This document shows positions 1 through 8,905 of a DNA stretch of 64,000 bases, one piece after another. Numbering within the stretch: the first letter of the stretch is position 1; every line of letters starts with the position of its first letter. The notes under the pieces are model-generated. The model was not told where the DNA came from and ran no database searches. It worked only from the letters and a program-made list of their open reading frames with translations. The translations under genes and the position numbers were made by a program. The stretch comes from Allorhizobium undicola ORS 992 = ATCC 700741 (GTDB lineage: Bacteria; Pseudomonadota; Alphaproteobacteria; Rhizobiales; Rhizobiaceae), in the NCBI RefSeq assembly GCF_000621665.1, contig NZ_JHXQ01000001.1:124001-188000 (forward strand), given 5' to 3'.

Positions 1-1389
1 GGGCAGGTCCTTGCCCGCTCCGAAAACCGGCATGTCCACATGGCCGAAACGGGTGGTTTTTTCGTTGATTTCGCCCGTCAGCACATCCACCAGATGCCCG
101 GTTCCGAAGCGCTCGCCGGTGCGATAGATGGCGGCCAGCGCCTTTATGGCGGCGTCCGTGCCGTCCCAGGTTTCCACCGGCTTGAGGCAGGTGTCGCAAT
201 TGCCGCAACTGCCGCCATGCGCCTCGCCGAAATGCGCCAGAATGGCCTGACGGCGGCAGCCCGGCGTTTCGCAAATGGCCAGCAGCGCGTTCAGCTTGGC
301 GCGCTCCACGCGCTTCACGTCCTCGCTTGCGCCACCTTCATCGATCATGCGGCCGCGCTGGATCACATCGGCCATGCCATAGGCCATCCAGACTTCGGAG
401 GGCAGGCCATCGCGTCCGGCGCGCCCGGTTTCCTGGTAATAGGCCTCCACCGAACCTGGCAGATCGAGATGAGCCACATAGCGCACATTCGGCTTGTCGA
501 TGCCCATGCCGAAGGCGACGGTTGCCACAAGGCACAATTCCTCCTGCTTCAGAAAGGCATCCTGATTGGCATCCCTGATCTGCCGGTCCATGCCGGCATG
601 ATAGGGCAGGGCGTCAATGCCCTGCTCGTTCAGCCATTCGGCCGTCTCCTCGACCTTGGCCCGCGACAGGCAGTAAACGATGCCGCTCGATCCCTTGTGG
701 CGCGACAGGAAGCGCAAAAGTTGCTGGCGCGGTTGGTCCCGCTCGACGATCTCGTAGGAAATGTTCGGCCGGTCGAAGGAGGTGGTGAAAACCTCCGCGT
801 CATGCAGTTCCAGCCGGTCGATGATGTCTTGGCGGGTATGGGGATCGGCGGTGGCGGTCAGCGCCATGCGCGGCACGCCGGGATAAAGCGTCTTCAGCCC
901 GCCCAGCGCCCGATATTCCGGGCGGAAATCATGCCCCCATTGGGAAACGCAATGGGCCTCGTCTATCGCAAAAAGAGCAATCTCCACGCCGCTCATCAGC
1001 TCGTGAAAACCGGGCGTTACCATACGCTCCGGCGTGACATAAAGAAGATCGAGCGTGCCGTCGGAAAGGCTGCGGCGCACCTCGAGATAATCCTCGCGGG
1101 TGAGGGAGGAGTTCAGCGCGGCGGCGCGAATGCCAAGCTGGGCAAGGGCCGTTACCTGATCGCGCATCAGGGCGATCAGCGGGGAAACCACGACGCCCAC
1201 TCCCTTGCGGCAAAGGGCGGGAATTTGAAAACACAGGGATTTTCCCGCCCCCGTGGGAAACAGCACCACCGCATCGCCCCCGGCCACGACCCGCTGGATG
1301 ACCGGCGCCTGCTTGCCGCGAAAGCCGCTATACCCGTAAACCCGCTGCAAAACCTCCAGCGGATGCGGCGTGACATGTTGGTGCTGCAT
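1..1389 (-). CDS. recQ: ATP-dependent DNA helicase RecQ (C-terminus cut by window edge)
   Basis: RecQ is a 3'-5' DNA helicase of the RecF recombination-repair pathway. Reading the minus strand from an ATG at 1389, the frame stays open for 463 codons to the edge. Visible in order: a Walker A motif (PTGAGKS, about residues 44-52), a DEAH box followed by the aromatic-rich loop [13 protein letters not shown] (about residue 145), the helicase C-terminal domain, and the RQC zinc-binding cysteines (CETPGCRRQ, then CGNCDTC, about 370-400). Family members are about 600 residues, so the HRDC end lies outside the window. The start is supported by AGAAAGGAA about 6 bases upstream. The identification is safe; only the 3' limit is unknown. 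Confidence 0.95.
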   Translation of the reverse strand, partial: MQHQHVTPHPLEVLQRVYGYSGFRGKQAPVIQRVVAGGDAVVLFPTGAGKSLCFQIPALCRKGVGVVVSPLIALMRDQVTALAQLGIRAAALNSSLTREDYLEVRRSLSDGTLDLLYVTPERMVTPGFHELMSGVEIALFAIDEAHCVSQWGHDFRPEYRALGGLKTLYPGVPRMALTATADPHTRQDIIDRLELHDAEVFTTSFDRPNISYEIVERDQPRQQLLRFLSRHKGSSGIVYCLSRAKVEETAEWLNEQGIDALPYHAGMDRQIRDANQDAFLKQEELCLVATVAFGMGIDKPNVRYVAHLDLPGSVEAYYQETGRAGRDGLPSEVWMAYGMADVIQRGRMIDEGGASEDVKRVERAKLNALLAICETPGCRRQAILAHFGEAHGGSCGNCDTCLKPVETWDGTDAAIKALAAIYRTGERFGTGHLVDVLTGEINEKTTRFGHVDMPVFGAGKDLP

Positions 1390-1418
1390 GTGGCGTTCCT
1401 TTCTGCGGCGGGGATAAA

Positions 1419-1519
1419 GCATTTCCAGGAAAAGTGGAATCCGGTTTTCCGTCCGGAAATGCGCGACAGGAAGCATTGTCCTGAGAAAAGTGGAATCCGG
1501 TTTTCCCTTGGCAAATGCG
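1419..1519. repeat. Two adjacent copies of a REP-like palindromic repeat
   Basis: Copy one is 1419-1463 and copy two is 1473-1519. Both start GCATT, carry GAAAAGTGGAATCCGG TTTTCC in the middle and end AAATGCG, so each can fold into a long imperfect hairpin. The same element recurs at 23459-23502 and 58991-59034, with a fragment at 59472-59489. It sits in the 5' region of recQ, between recQ and the SDR gene. Such intergenic palindromes are common in Rhizobiales genomes; I do not know a standard name for this one. Confidence 0.8.
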
Positions 1520-1626
1520 TATCGGGATGAAGCCGGGGTTGTGCGCGGGCGGCGAAAAGCAATTCACAGCTTTGCGGGAACGCTGTAGCCTTTGCGCCAT
1601 TGACAGTGAAAGAAGGATTTCAAACC

Positions 1627-2412
1627 ATGGATCTCGGCATTTCCGGCAAGCGCGCTCTTGTTCTGGCGGCGTCTCGGGGGCTTGGCGCGGGCATTGCCAG
1701 CGCGCTGGCGGCAGAAGGGGCGCATGTGCTGATTTGCGGGCGCACGGAAGAGAAGCTGAAGGCCAATTGCGACGCAATCGCCGCCGCAGGCGGCAAGGCC
1801 GATTATGTGGTGGCAGATCTTGCCGATGCGCATTTTGTCGATGCGATGCTTCATGCCGTGCGCGAAAAACTGGGTGGCATCGATATTCTGGTCAACAATA
1901 CCGGCGGTCCCACGCCGGGAACGGCTGAGGAGATGGATGCAGACAAGCTTTATACCTTCTTCCAGACCATGGTGGTGCGGGTCATCACGCTGACCAATGC
2001 GCTTTCGCCTTTGATGAAGGCGCAAGGCTTCGGGCGCATCCTCACGGTTGCGTCGTCGGGCGTGGTGGAGCCGATCGCCAATCTTGCCCTGTCCAATACG
2101 CTGCGTGGGGCGCTTGTCGGGTGGAACAAGACATTGTCTTCGGAGCTTGCCTCTTATGGCGTGACCGCAAACCTGATCCTGCCCGGCCGCATCCATACCG
2201 ACCGGATCGACGAGCTGGACGGTGCAAATGCCAAACGGTCGGGCAAGACGCTGGACGAGGTGCGTGCAGCCTCTCTTTCCGGCATCCCGGCAGGACGGCT
2301 GGGACGGGTCGAGGAATTTGCGGCAACGGCTGCTTTTCTCTGCTCGGTGCCTGCTTCCTATGTGACCGGCACCATGGTGCGCGTGGATGGCGGGGCGGCG
2401 AAATCGCTCTGA
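1627..2412 (+). CDS. SDR-family protein with degenerate catalytic site (BKR-like)
   Basis: A 261-residue short-chain dehydrogenase/reductase fold. The glycine-rich cofactor loop is present but altered (AASRGLGAG), as is the NNAG motif (NNTGGP). At the catalytic position the usual YxxxK is replaced: the segment after the conserved SS reads NLALSNTLRGALVGW, so Ser and Arg stand where Tyr and Lys are expected. This matches the group of FabG-like proteins with an imperfect catalytic tetrad, so it may bind NAD(P) without doing normal ketoreduction. The start at 1627 is preferred over an in-frame TTG at 1600 because AGAAGGA lies about 10 bases upstream. The gene stands alone between recQ and the efflux operon. 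The substrate is unknown. Confidence 0.85.
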   Translation: MDLGISGKRALVLAASRGLGAGIASALAAEGAHVLICGRTEEKLKANCDAIAAAGGKADYVVADLADAHFVDAMLHAVREKLGGIDILVNNTGGPTPGTAEEMDADKLYTFFQTMVVRVITLTNALSPLMKAQGFGRILTVASSGVVEPIANLALSNTLRGALVGWNKTLSSELASYGVTANLILPGRIHTDRIDELDGANAKRSGKTLDEVRAASLSGIPAGRLGRVEEFAATAAFLCSVPASYVTGTMVRVDGGAAKSL

Positions 2413-2477
2413 CAATGCAAGCATAGGGCGATTATTACGAGAAATTAAGGCGAACTCACCTGTTGTTGATCAATTTG

Positions 2478-2487
2478 CGCGATCGCG
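2478..2487. promoter_or_regulatory. Palindrome in the leader of the RND efflux operon
   Basis: CGCGATCGCG is a perfect 10-bp palindrome in the 251-bp gap ahead of the efflux operon, about 175 bases before its first start codon. It could be a repressor site, since RND operons are often controlled by TetR-type repressors, but no regulator gene is adjacent. In high-G+C DNA a 10-bp palindrome can arise by chance. The rest of the gap (2413-2663) shows a GC-rich stem near 2539-2554 and no coding signal. Confidence 0.3.
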
Positions 2488-2663
2488 AATGTTTGCGTGT
2501 AACATGATTTACGTGATGATGGTGAAAAGGTGTTCGGCCCGCTGACCGGCGGGCTGAAGCCGGTCATCCGGTGGCGGTCGCCATCGCGATGGACCAGTCG
2601 TGACCCTCAATTTTCCGCCAGGGGCAGCCCTCTGCCGGATGCTCCAAGCTCGTTAGGCCCGTT

Positions 2664-3941
2664 ATGAATAAATTCTGGATCACCTCAGGCGTGCTGGTGG
2701 CAATTGCCATTGGCGGATGGACGTATCGAGACCAAATTCCCTATCTCAATGCGCTTGCGGGCAAGCAGCAGGCAGGCTCGCCGGATCAGTCCGCTCACGC
2801 GGGGGGCGGCGCAACGGCAGCGCAGGGCCAGAATGGCGGCGGCGCTGGCGGTGGCAACCGTGGCGGCAACCGCCGCAATGGCGGCCCGGCGGTGGTGAAA
2901 ACCGTGGCGGCCAGCACCGCAAACCTGCCGATGGATGCGGGGGCCACAGGATGGGCCGAGGCCGATGACAGCACCACCATTGCCGCGCTTCAGGCCGGGC
3001 AGGTCATTTCCATTGCCGCCAGGGACGGGCAGGAAATCAAGGCTGGCGAATTGATTGCCAGCATGGACGACCGGTCCGCGCGGGCAACGGTGGACAAGGA
3101 CCGGGCCAATATCGCCGCCGCCGAGGCAACGCTTGCCGAGGCGGAGGCTGCGCTGCAACGCGCCTCAAGCCTCGTCAAGCAGAACGCCCAGTCGCAGCAG
3201 ACCTATGAGCAGGCCAGGGCCACGCGCGATGCGGCGGTTGCCTCGCGCGATGCGCTGAAGGCAACGCTGGAGGCCGATCAGGTCGCGCTTGATCACATGC
3301 AGATCCGTGCCCCCTATGATGGCAGGCTGGGCAGCGTGCAGGTCAGCCCCGGCGCCTATGTCAGTGCTGGTTCCACCATTGTCACCATCACCCGCTACAA
3401 CCCGATTTTCGTGAAATTTCCGATGTCGGAACGCTATCTGCCGCAGTTGCGGGCAGCGGCGGGCGCTCATCCCGTAACGGTGGATGTCGATCCGCTCTCC
3501 ACCGGCGGCGAGGCCGATAGCGGCACGCTGAGCTTCTTCGACAATGCGGTGGATACCTCCTCCGGTACCGTGTCGGTCAAGGCGCGTTTCGAAAACAGCA
3601 AGGGCACGCTCTGGCCGGGCCAGAGTGTGAACGTGACGGTGCGCTTTGCCAGCAGCGACAGCAATATCGTGGTGCCGACGGTTGCCGTCAGGCCCGGCGC
3701 CGATGGCGATTTTGTCTATACCGTCGATGGTGATCGCAAGGTGCGCGTCACCCCCGTCAAGGTTCTGCGCGCCAATGGCGACATGACGGCCATCGCCTCC
3801 GGCCTCAAGGAAGGCCAGCAGGTGGTGGTGGAAGGTCTGGCGCAGCTTGCAGACGGCCAGACCGTCACGGTGGAAACCGCCGCATCGAGCAAGCCCGGCC
3901 AGAAACTTGCTGAAAACAAGAGCCAGGGAGGACAGGAATGA
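2664..3941 (+). CDS. RND efflux periplasmic adaptor (membrane fusion protein)
   Basis: Periplasmic adaptor of a tripartite RND pump, linking the inner-membrane pump to an outer-membrane channel. In the 425 residues there is an N-terminal membrane anchor (about 5-22), a Gly/Asn/Arg-rich linker (about 45-80), a lipoyl half (AGQVISIAARDGQEIKAGEL), a coiled-coil hairpin rich in Ala/Glu (about 135-205), the second lipoyl half (IRAPYDGRLGSVQVSPGAYV) and beta-barrel plus membrane-proximal domains. It lacks a lipobox cysteine. Its stop overlaps the pump start by 4 bases (ATGA at 3938), so the two are translationally coupled. MdtA/AcrA-like by architecture; the substrates cannot be read from sequence. 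Confidence 0.9.
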   Translation: MNKFWITSGVLVAIAIGGWTYRDQIPYLNALAGKQQAGSPDQSAHAGGGATAAQGQNGGGAGGGNRGGNRRNGGPAVVKTVAASTANLPMDAGATGWAEADDSTTIAALQAGQVISIAARDGQEIKAGELIASMDDRSARATVDKDRANIAAAEATLAEAEAALQRASSLVKQNAQSQQTYEQARATRDAAVASRDALKATLEADQVALDHMQIRAPYDGRLGSVQVSPGAYVSAGSTIVTITRYNPIFVKFPMSERYLPQLRAAAGAHPVTVDVDPLSTGGEADSGTLSFFDNAVDTSSGTVSVKARFENSKGTLWPGQSVNVTVRFASSDSNIVVPTVAVRPGADGDFVYTVDGDRKVRVTPVKVLRANGDMTAIASGLKEGQQVVVEGLAQLADGQTVTVETAASSKPGQKLAENKSQGGQE

Positions 3942-6900
3942 TCCCGGCATTCTGTATCAACCGGCCTGTCGCCACCACGCTTCTGGCCATCGGGCTGGTG
4001 CTGGCAGGGCTTGCGGGTTATCGGCTGCTGCCTGTGGCAGCGCTGCCAAAGGTGGATTTTCCCACCATTAACGTTTCGGCCTCGCTGTCCGGCGCATCGC
4101 CGGAAACCATGGCCACCTCGGTGACGACGCCGCTGGTCAAGCAGTTTCAGACCATTCCCGGCATTACGGAAATCAGCGCCACCAACACGCTGGGCAACAC
4201 CTCCATCGTGTTGCAGTTCGACCTCAACCGCAATATCGATGCGGCGGCGGCGGATGTGCAATCGGCCATTTCGCGCACCACGCGGCAATTGCCATCCAAC
4301 ATGACCAGCACGCCAAGCTACCGCAAGACCAACCCGGCCGATGCGCCGGTGCTGATTCTCGCCGTGCGCAGCGACGAAATGCCCCGCAGCAAGGTGGATG
4401 AGATTGCCAACAATATCATCTCGCCGCTTCTGTCCACGCTGCCCGGCGTGGCGCAGGTCAGCGTCTATGGCTCGCAGACCTATGCGGTGCGCATCGGCGT
4501 GGATCCCGCCAAATTGCAGGCAAGGGGGCTTGGCGTCGATACGCTGACGACGGCGGTGGCCAATGCCAACAGCCAGTTGCCGATCGGCACGCTTTCCAGC
4601 GCCAACCAGCAATTGACCATCGAGGCCAATACCCAGCGCACCAATGCAGACCAGTTCAAGTCGCTGGTGATTGCCAACAGCAATGGTGCGCCCATTCATC
4701 TGGGCGATGTCGCCAATGTGCAGGATAGCGTGGAAAACCTGCAAGGCGGAAGCTGGTATGACGGCAAGCGCGCCATCGTGCTGGCCGTGCAGCGCCAGCC
4801 CGATGCCAATACCGTGCAGGTGGTGGATGAGATCATGGCCAAGCTGCCGGCGTTGCGCCAGCAATTGCCGCCGTCGGTCATCATCAATGTCATGAACGAT
4901 TCCTCCGCTTCCATTCGCGAAGCGGTGCATGACGTGGAATTCACGCTGATGCTGACCATCGCGCTGGTCATTCTGGTGATCTACCTGTTTACCGGCCACC
5001 TCACCGCCACCGTCATTCCGGGGCTTGCAGTGCCGCTGTCGCTCATCGCCACCTGCGGCGGCATGTATATGCTGGGTTACAGTATCGACAACATTTCGCT
5101 TCTGGCGCTTACGCTATCCGTGGGGCTGGTGGTGGATGACGCCATCGTCATGCTGGAAAACATCCTGCGGCTGGTGGAAGAGGGGATGCCCGTGCGGGAG
5201 GCTGCGCTGAAGGGTGCAGCCGAGGTGAGCTATACGATCATCTCCATGTCCATCTCGCTGGTTGCCGTCTTTATTCCCATCCTGCTGATGGGCGGTGTGA
5301 TCGGCCGCATCTTCAACGAGTTCGGCATGGTCGTCACCATGGCCATCCTGTCGTCGGCGGTGGTATCGCTGACCGTCACGCCCATGCTGGGCGCGCGCAT
5401 TTCGGCCCATTCCAGCAATCCGCCCTGGCTTATCCGCCAGTTCGACAAGGGCTTTGCCTGGACGCTGCGCGGTTACGACCGCTCGGTGGTGTGGTGCATC
5501 CGCCATCGCTTCACGGTGATGTTGGTGTTCTTCGCCTCGGTCGCGGCGTCGGGATGGCTGTTTTACACCCTGCCGCAGAGCTTCTTTCCGCAGGAGGATG
5601 TTGGCCGTCTTTCCGTGTCCACCCGCGCGCGGGAGGATATTTCCTACGAGGCCATGCAGGAATTGCAGGGACAGGTTGCGGCGGTTCTTCAGGCCAATCC
5701 GGCTGTCAAACACGTCAATTCCATCGTGGGCGGCAACAGCCGCAGTCCGCTGAACAACGGCTCGCTGAACGTGGAACTGAAGCCCAAGAATGAGCGTCCG
5801 CCCTTGCAGCAGACGCTGAACGACCTGCGGCGTGATCTCGCCAGGATTGCCGGGATCCGGGCCTATATCAATCCGCAGCAAAGCCTCAGGCTTGGCGGCA
5901 GAAGCACGGCCAGCCTTTACCAGCTCGTGGTGCAGGGCCTGAACTCGACGGAAACCAACCAGTGGTCGGACACGATCCTCAAGGTCATGCGCCGCGACCA
6001 CCTGTTTACCGACGTGACGTCGGATGCGCAGAACGATGCGATTTCCGCCACCATCAATCTGGACATGGAAAAGGCGGCGGCCTTCGGCATTACCAGCGAC
6101 CAGTTGCGCAAGACGCTGGAAATGGCCTTCAGCGGCTATACGGCGGCACAAATCCAGTCCACCGGCGACAGCTATGACGTGATCGTGGAATTCGACAAGA
6201 GCCGCCAGTGGACGGATGAGTTCCTGAAGGATATTCGCATCCGCTCAGCCTCCACCGGCACGCTGGTGCCGCTGTCCAACTTCGCCAATGTCGTGCGCAA
6301 ATCGGCACCCGTCGCCATCAACCAGAACGGCCAGCTTGTTGCGACCACCATTTCCTTCAACCTGCCGGAAGGGGTTTCTCTCAGCCAGGCGACGGACCGG
6401 ATCGATGAGATCAAGAAGGAAGTAGGCCTGCCGGCCGATGTTTTCACCACCTATGGCGGCACGGCGCAGATTTTCAAGGATTCGCAAGGCAGCACCGGCC
6501 TGCTGATCCTTGCGGCGGTGCTGACGATCTATGTGGTGCTGGGCGTGTTGTATGAAAGCTTCATCCACCCGCTCACCATCCTGTCCGGCCTGCCGGCGGC
6601 CGCCTTCGGGGCGCTGCTTTCGCTGAAGCTTCTCGGCTTCGACATGTCGATCATTGCCCTGATCGGCCTTTTGATGCTGATCGGCATCGTCAAGAAAAAC
6701 GCCATCATGATGATCGACGTGGCCATAGAGTTGATCCGCGATCACGCCGAAACGCCCGCCAAAGCCATTCACGAGGCCTGCGTGCGCCGTTTCCGTCCAA
6801 TCATGATGACGACGTTCTGTGCCCTTCTCGGTGCGCTACCGATCGCCATGGGCGAGGGCGCAAGCTCCGAGCTTCGCCAGCCGCTGGGCGTGGCGGTGGT

Positions 6901-7069
6901 GGGCGGTCTGGTGGTGTCGCAGCTTCTCACGCTGTTCATCACGCCGGTGATCTTCCTTGAAATGGACCGTTTCGAAAAGTTTCTCGGCAGGCTGCTCCGC
7001 CGCAAACACCACGACAATGCCGCCAACCGCGACGCCGAGCCGCCGCGCTCCGCCATGGCGGCGGAATAA
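3938..7069 (+). CDS. RND multidrug efflux permease (HAE1, MdtB/MdtC-like)
   Basis: Proton-driven inner-membrane pump of 1043 residues, the usual length for HAE1 pumps. The start MIPAFCINRPVATTLLAIG is typical of the first transmembrane helix. The motif GLVVDDAIVMLENI in TM4 holds the paired aspartates of proton relay, and the C-terminal repeat has GIVKKNAIMMIDVAIE. Two large periplasmic loops follow TM1 and TM7. It is encoded with its adaptor (4-base overlap), but no TolC-like outer-membrane gene lies nearby, so a channel encoded elsewhere must be used. A strong terminator follows at 7091. The sequence resembles MdtB/MdtC more than AcrB; the specificity is not predictable. Confidence 0.93.
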   Translation: MIPAFCINRPVATTLLAIGLVLAGLAGYRLLPVAALPKVDFPTINVSASLSGASPETMATSVTTPLVKQFQTIPGITEISATNTLGNTSIVLQFDLNRNIDAAAADVQSAISRTTRQLPSNMTSTPSYRKTNPADAPVLILAVRSDEMPRSKVDEIANNIISPLLSTLPGVAQVSVYGSQTYAVRIGVDPAKLQARGLGVDTLTTAVANANSQLPIGTLSSANQQLTIEANTQRTNADQFKSLVIANSNGAPIHLGDVANVQDSVENLQGGSWYDGKRAIVLAVQRQPDANTVQVVDEIMAKLPALRQQLPPSVIINVMNDSSASIREAVHDVEFTLMLTIALVILVIYLFTGHLTATVIPGLAVPLSLIATCGGMYMLGYSIDNISLLALTLSVGLVVDDAIVMLENILRLVEEGMPVREAALKGAAEVSYTIISMSISLVAVFIPILLMGGVIGRIFNEFGMVVTMAILSSAVVSLTVTPMLGARISAHSSNPPWLIRQFDKGFAWTLRGYDRSVVWCIRHRFTVMLVFFASVAASGWLFYTLPQSFFPQEDVGRLSVSTRAREDISYEAMQELQGQVAAVLQANPAVKHVNSIVGGNSRSPLNNGSLNVELKPKNERPPLQQTLNDLRRDLARIAGIRAYINPQQSLRLGGRSTASLYQLVVQGLNSTETNQWSDTILKVMRRDHLFTDVTSDAQNDAISATINLDMEKAAAFGITSDQLRKTLEMAFSGYTAAQIQSTGDSYDVIVEFDKSRQWTDEFLKDIRIRSASTGTLVPLSNFANVVRKSAPVAINQNGQLVATTISFNLPEGVSLSQATDRIDEIKKEVGLPADVFTTYGGTAQIFKDSQGSTGLLILAAVLTIYVVLGVLYESFIHPLTILSGLPAAAFGALLSLKLLGFDMSIIALIGLLMLIGIVKKNAIMMIDVAIELIRDHAETPAKAIHEACVRRFRPIMMTTFCALLGALPIAMGEGASSELRQPLGVAVVGGLVVSQLLTLFITPVIFLEMDRFEKFLGRLLRRKHHDNAANRDAEPPRSAMAAE

Positions 7070-7090
7070 GCACCGCAGGGCGGAAATGAA

Positions 7091-7116
7091 AAAGGCCCGC
7101 AGCGATGCGGGCCTTT
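7091..7116 (+). terminator. Rho-independent terminator after the efflux operon
   Basis: Stem AAAGGCCCGC/GCGGGCCTTT with loop AGCGAT, 22 bases after the pump stop codon. The flanking A and T runs suggest it can also work in the other direction, for mgtE transcripts. Confidence 0.85.
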
Positions 7117-7123
7117 GCTTGCC

Positions 7124-7231
7124 TTACAGCGCCGTGCGTTTTATCAAACGCACAAAGGACGCTGTAACACTTTAAAGCTGCTGCATAATTTTCACTTTAA
7201 ATCGATTCCGATTTAAGGAATTATGCAGTAG
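7124..7231. repeat. Bru-RS-like palindromic repeat, copy 1 (108 bp)
   Basis: Two hairpins in a row. The first is TTACAGCG...CGCTGTAA with an inner GTGCGTTT/AAACGCAC arm. The second is CTGCATAATT...AATTATGCAG with an inner TTAAATCG/CGATTTAA-type arm. An almost identical copy lies at 25733-25840, a diverged one at 41058-41160 and a decayed reverse copy at 46550-46618. Size, structure and host group fit the Brucella repeats called Bru-RS1/Bru-RS2. It lies between two converging transcripts (efflux operon and mgtE). Confidence 0.85.
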
Positions 7232-7244
7232 CCGATCCACGCCT

Positions 7245-8621
7245 TTACAGCAGCGTTCCGCTCAAAATCAGCAGCGCGACGCTGAAATAAATGACCAGAC
7301 CGCTCACATCCACCAGCGTGGCGACGAAGGGGGCGGAGGCGCTGGCCGGATCGAGCCGCAGCTTTTGCAGGATGAAGGGCAGCATGGAGCCCGCCATCGA
7401 GCCGAAGGTGACAATACCGATCAGGGCCGAGAAGACGGTAAAGCCGATCAGCACCCAGTGCTCGCCGTAATCGTAAAAGCCCAGCTTCTGCCAGATCATG
7501 ATGCGGATGAAGCCGACGGCGCCGAGAATGGCGCCCAAGGTCACGCCCGTGGGCAATTCGCGCAGGCCAACCCGCCACCAGTCTGACAATTTCAGCTCGC
7601 CAAGCGCCAGCGCCCGGATGATGAGCGACGTGGCCTGCGAACCGGAATTGCCGCCGGAACTCATGATGAGCGGCATGAAGAGGGTGAGCACAATGGCCTT
7701 TTCCAGCTCGTTTTCGAAATATTGCATGGCGCTGGCCGTCAGCATTTCTCCCACGAACAGGGCGCATAGCCAGCCCGCACGCTTCTGGATCATGCCGGCA
7801 AAGCTGATCTGGTTATAAGGCTTGCCGAGCGCTTCCATGCCGCCGAATTTCTGGGCGTCTTCCGTGGTGTCGGCAATCATCGTGTCGATCACGTCGTCCA
7901 CGGTGACGATGCCCAGCATCCGGTCTTCGTCATTGACGATCGGCAGGGCCAGAAGATTGTTGCGGCGGATCAGCCGGGCCACATCCTCCTGTGCCATCAG
8001 CGGTCCGGCGGTTTCGATACCGTCGCGGCGGGCAACGGAGAGAATATCGGCCTCTCCCGGCACCGTCACCAGGCGGCGCAGCGTAACCACGCCGGTCAGC
8101 GCGCCGCTTTCCCGGTCGAGAACATAGATGGCATAGACTGTTTCGCTGTGGCTTTCGACGCGGCGGATATGGGCCAGCGTTTCGGCAACGGTGTAGTCAT
8201 CCGGCACGGCCACATATTCCGTGGTCATGATGGAGCCTGCCGTGCGTTGCGGATAGGCCATCAGATGTTCCACGGCGTGCGCCGTGGCCGGATCGAGCCG
8301 CGAAAAGATGATGGCGCGGGGACGGTCCTCCATCTCCTGAAAAATATCGGCCACGCGGTCGTGGGCGGTTGCTTTCAGCAGACGCACGGCCTGATCCACC
8401 GGCATGGCGGCAAGGATTTTTCCGGCATTGTGCAGCTCTGGCCGGGCAATGACGCGAAGCGCCTTTGGCTGCGGCAAATGTGCAACGGCATCGGCTGCCT
8501 CTTCGATGTCGAGCTGGTTTAGCTGCTCGATCCGTTCGGCAATGGTGACAACATTGAGGCTGTCATTGAGAAGGGCGCGGGCGGCATGGCCAGCCCGGCC
8601 TTGAAGGCGCTGGATGTTCAT
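7245..8621 (-). CDS. mgtE: Magnesium transporter MgtE
   Basis: MgtE is a Mg2+-selective inner-membrane channel gated by its own cytoplasmic Mg2+ sensor. The 458 residues show the family order: an N-terminal superhelical domain (about 30-130), two CBS domains (from SIMTTEYVAVPDDYTVAETL at about 135, then ALPIVNDEDRMLGIVTVDDV near 220), a connecting helix with FGGMEALG, and five transmembrane helices. The pore-region signature LIMSSGGNSGSQATSLIIRA is intact. It is transcribed alone; a 284-bp leader separates it from the MFS gene. Confidence in function is high. Confidence 0.95.
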   Translation of the reverse strand: MNIQRLQGRAGHAARALLNDSLNVVTIAERIEQLNQLDIEEAADAVAHLPQPKALRVIARPELHNAGKILAAMPVDQAVRLLKATAHDRVADIFQEMEDRPRAIIFSRLDPATAHAVEHLMAYPQRTAGSIMTTEYVAVPDDYTVAETLAHIRRVESHSETVYAIYVLDRESGALTGVVTLRRLVTVPGEADILSVARRDGIETAGPLMAQEDVARLIRRNNLLALPIVNDEDRMLGIVTVDDVIDTMIADTTEDAQKFGGMEALGKPYNQISFAGMIQKRAGWLCALFVGEMLTASAMQYFENELEKAIVLTLFMPLIMSSGGNSGSQATSLIIRALALGELKLSDWWRVGLRELPTGVTLGAILGAVGFIRIMIWQKLGFYDYGEHWVLIGFTVFSALIGIVTFGSMAGSMLPFILQKLRLDPASASAPFVATLVDVSGLVIYFSVALLILSGTLL

Positions 8622-8905
8622 TAGCTTGCCTTTCCGTCGATCCGCCGTAGCGACCGATCGGGCAGGCTGACGGAGACGTCAGAGCGCGATGGCCGCGTAC
8701 GGCAAAGACAATCGACTGCTACTGTCGCTTGGCATCGAAACGATGACTCCGTTGAAATCCGCCCCCCGAAAATGTGTGGGCGTGATGATTAGCTGCGACT
8801 CTTTCCGGCAATTGTCAAGTGCTTTGCGGTCGATCACGTTTTTCTGCCGCATTGCACAATCAAAGGCTGGACCGGGATCGTGACATCTCTCGTAAGCTGT
8901 TGATT
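8622..8905. other. Gene-free gap: mgtE 5' leader region
   Basis: A 284-bp stretch upstream of mgtE and downstream of the MFS gene, both on the minus strand. It must hold the mgtE promoter and leader. GC-rich inverted segments are present (for example around 8635-8700), but I could not match them to a known magnesium or manganese riboswitch consensus. No convincing coding sequence. Confidence 0.5.

Noticed and set aside
40..1530. 496-codon open frame on the plus strand
   Set aside because: It lies opposite recQ, whose helicase motifs are clear on the minus strand. Long antisense frames are common in high-G+C genomes; the protein has no recognisable domain.
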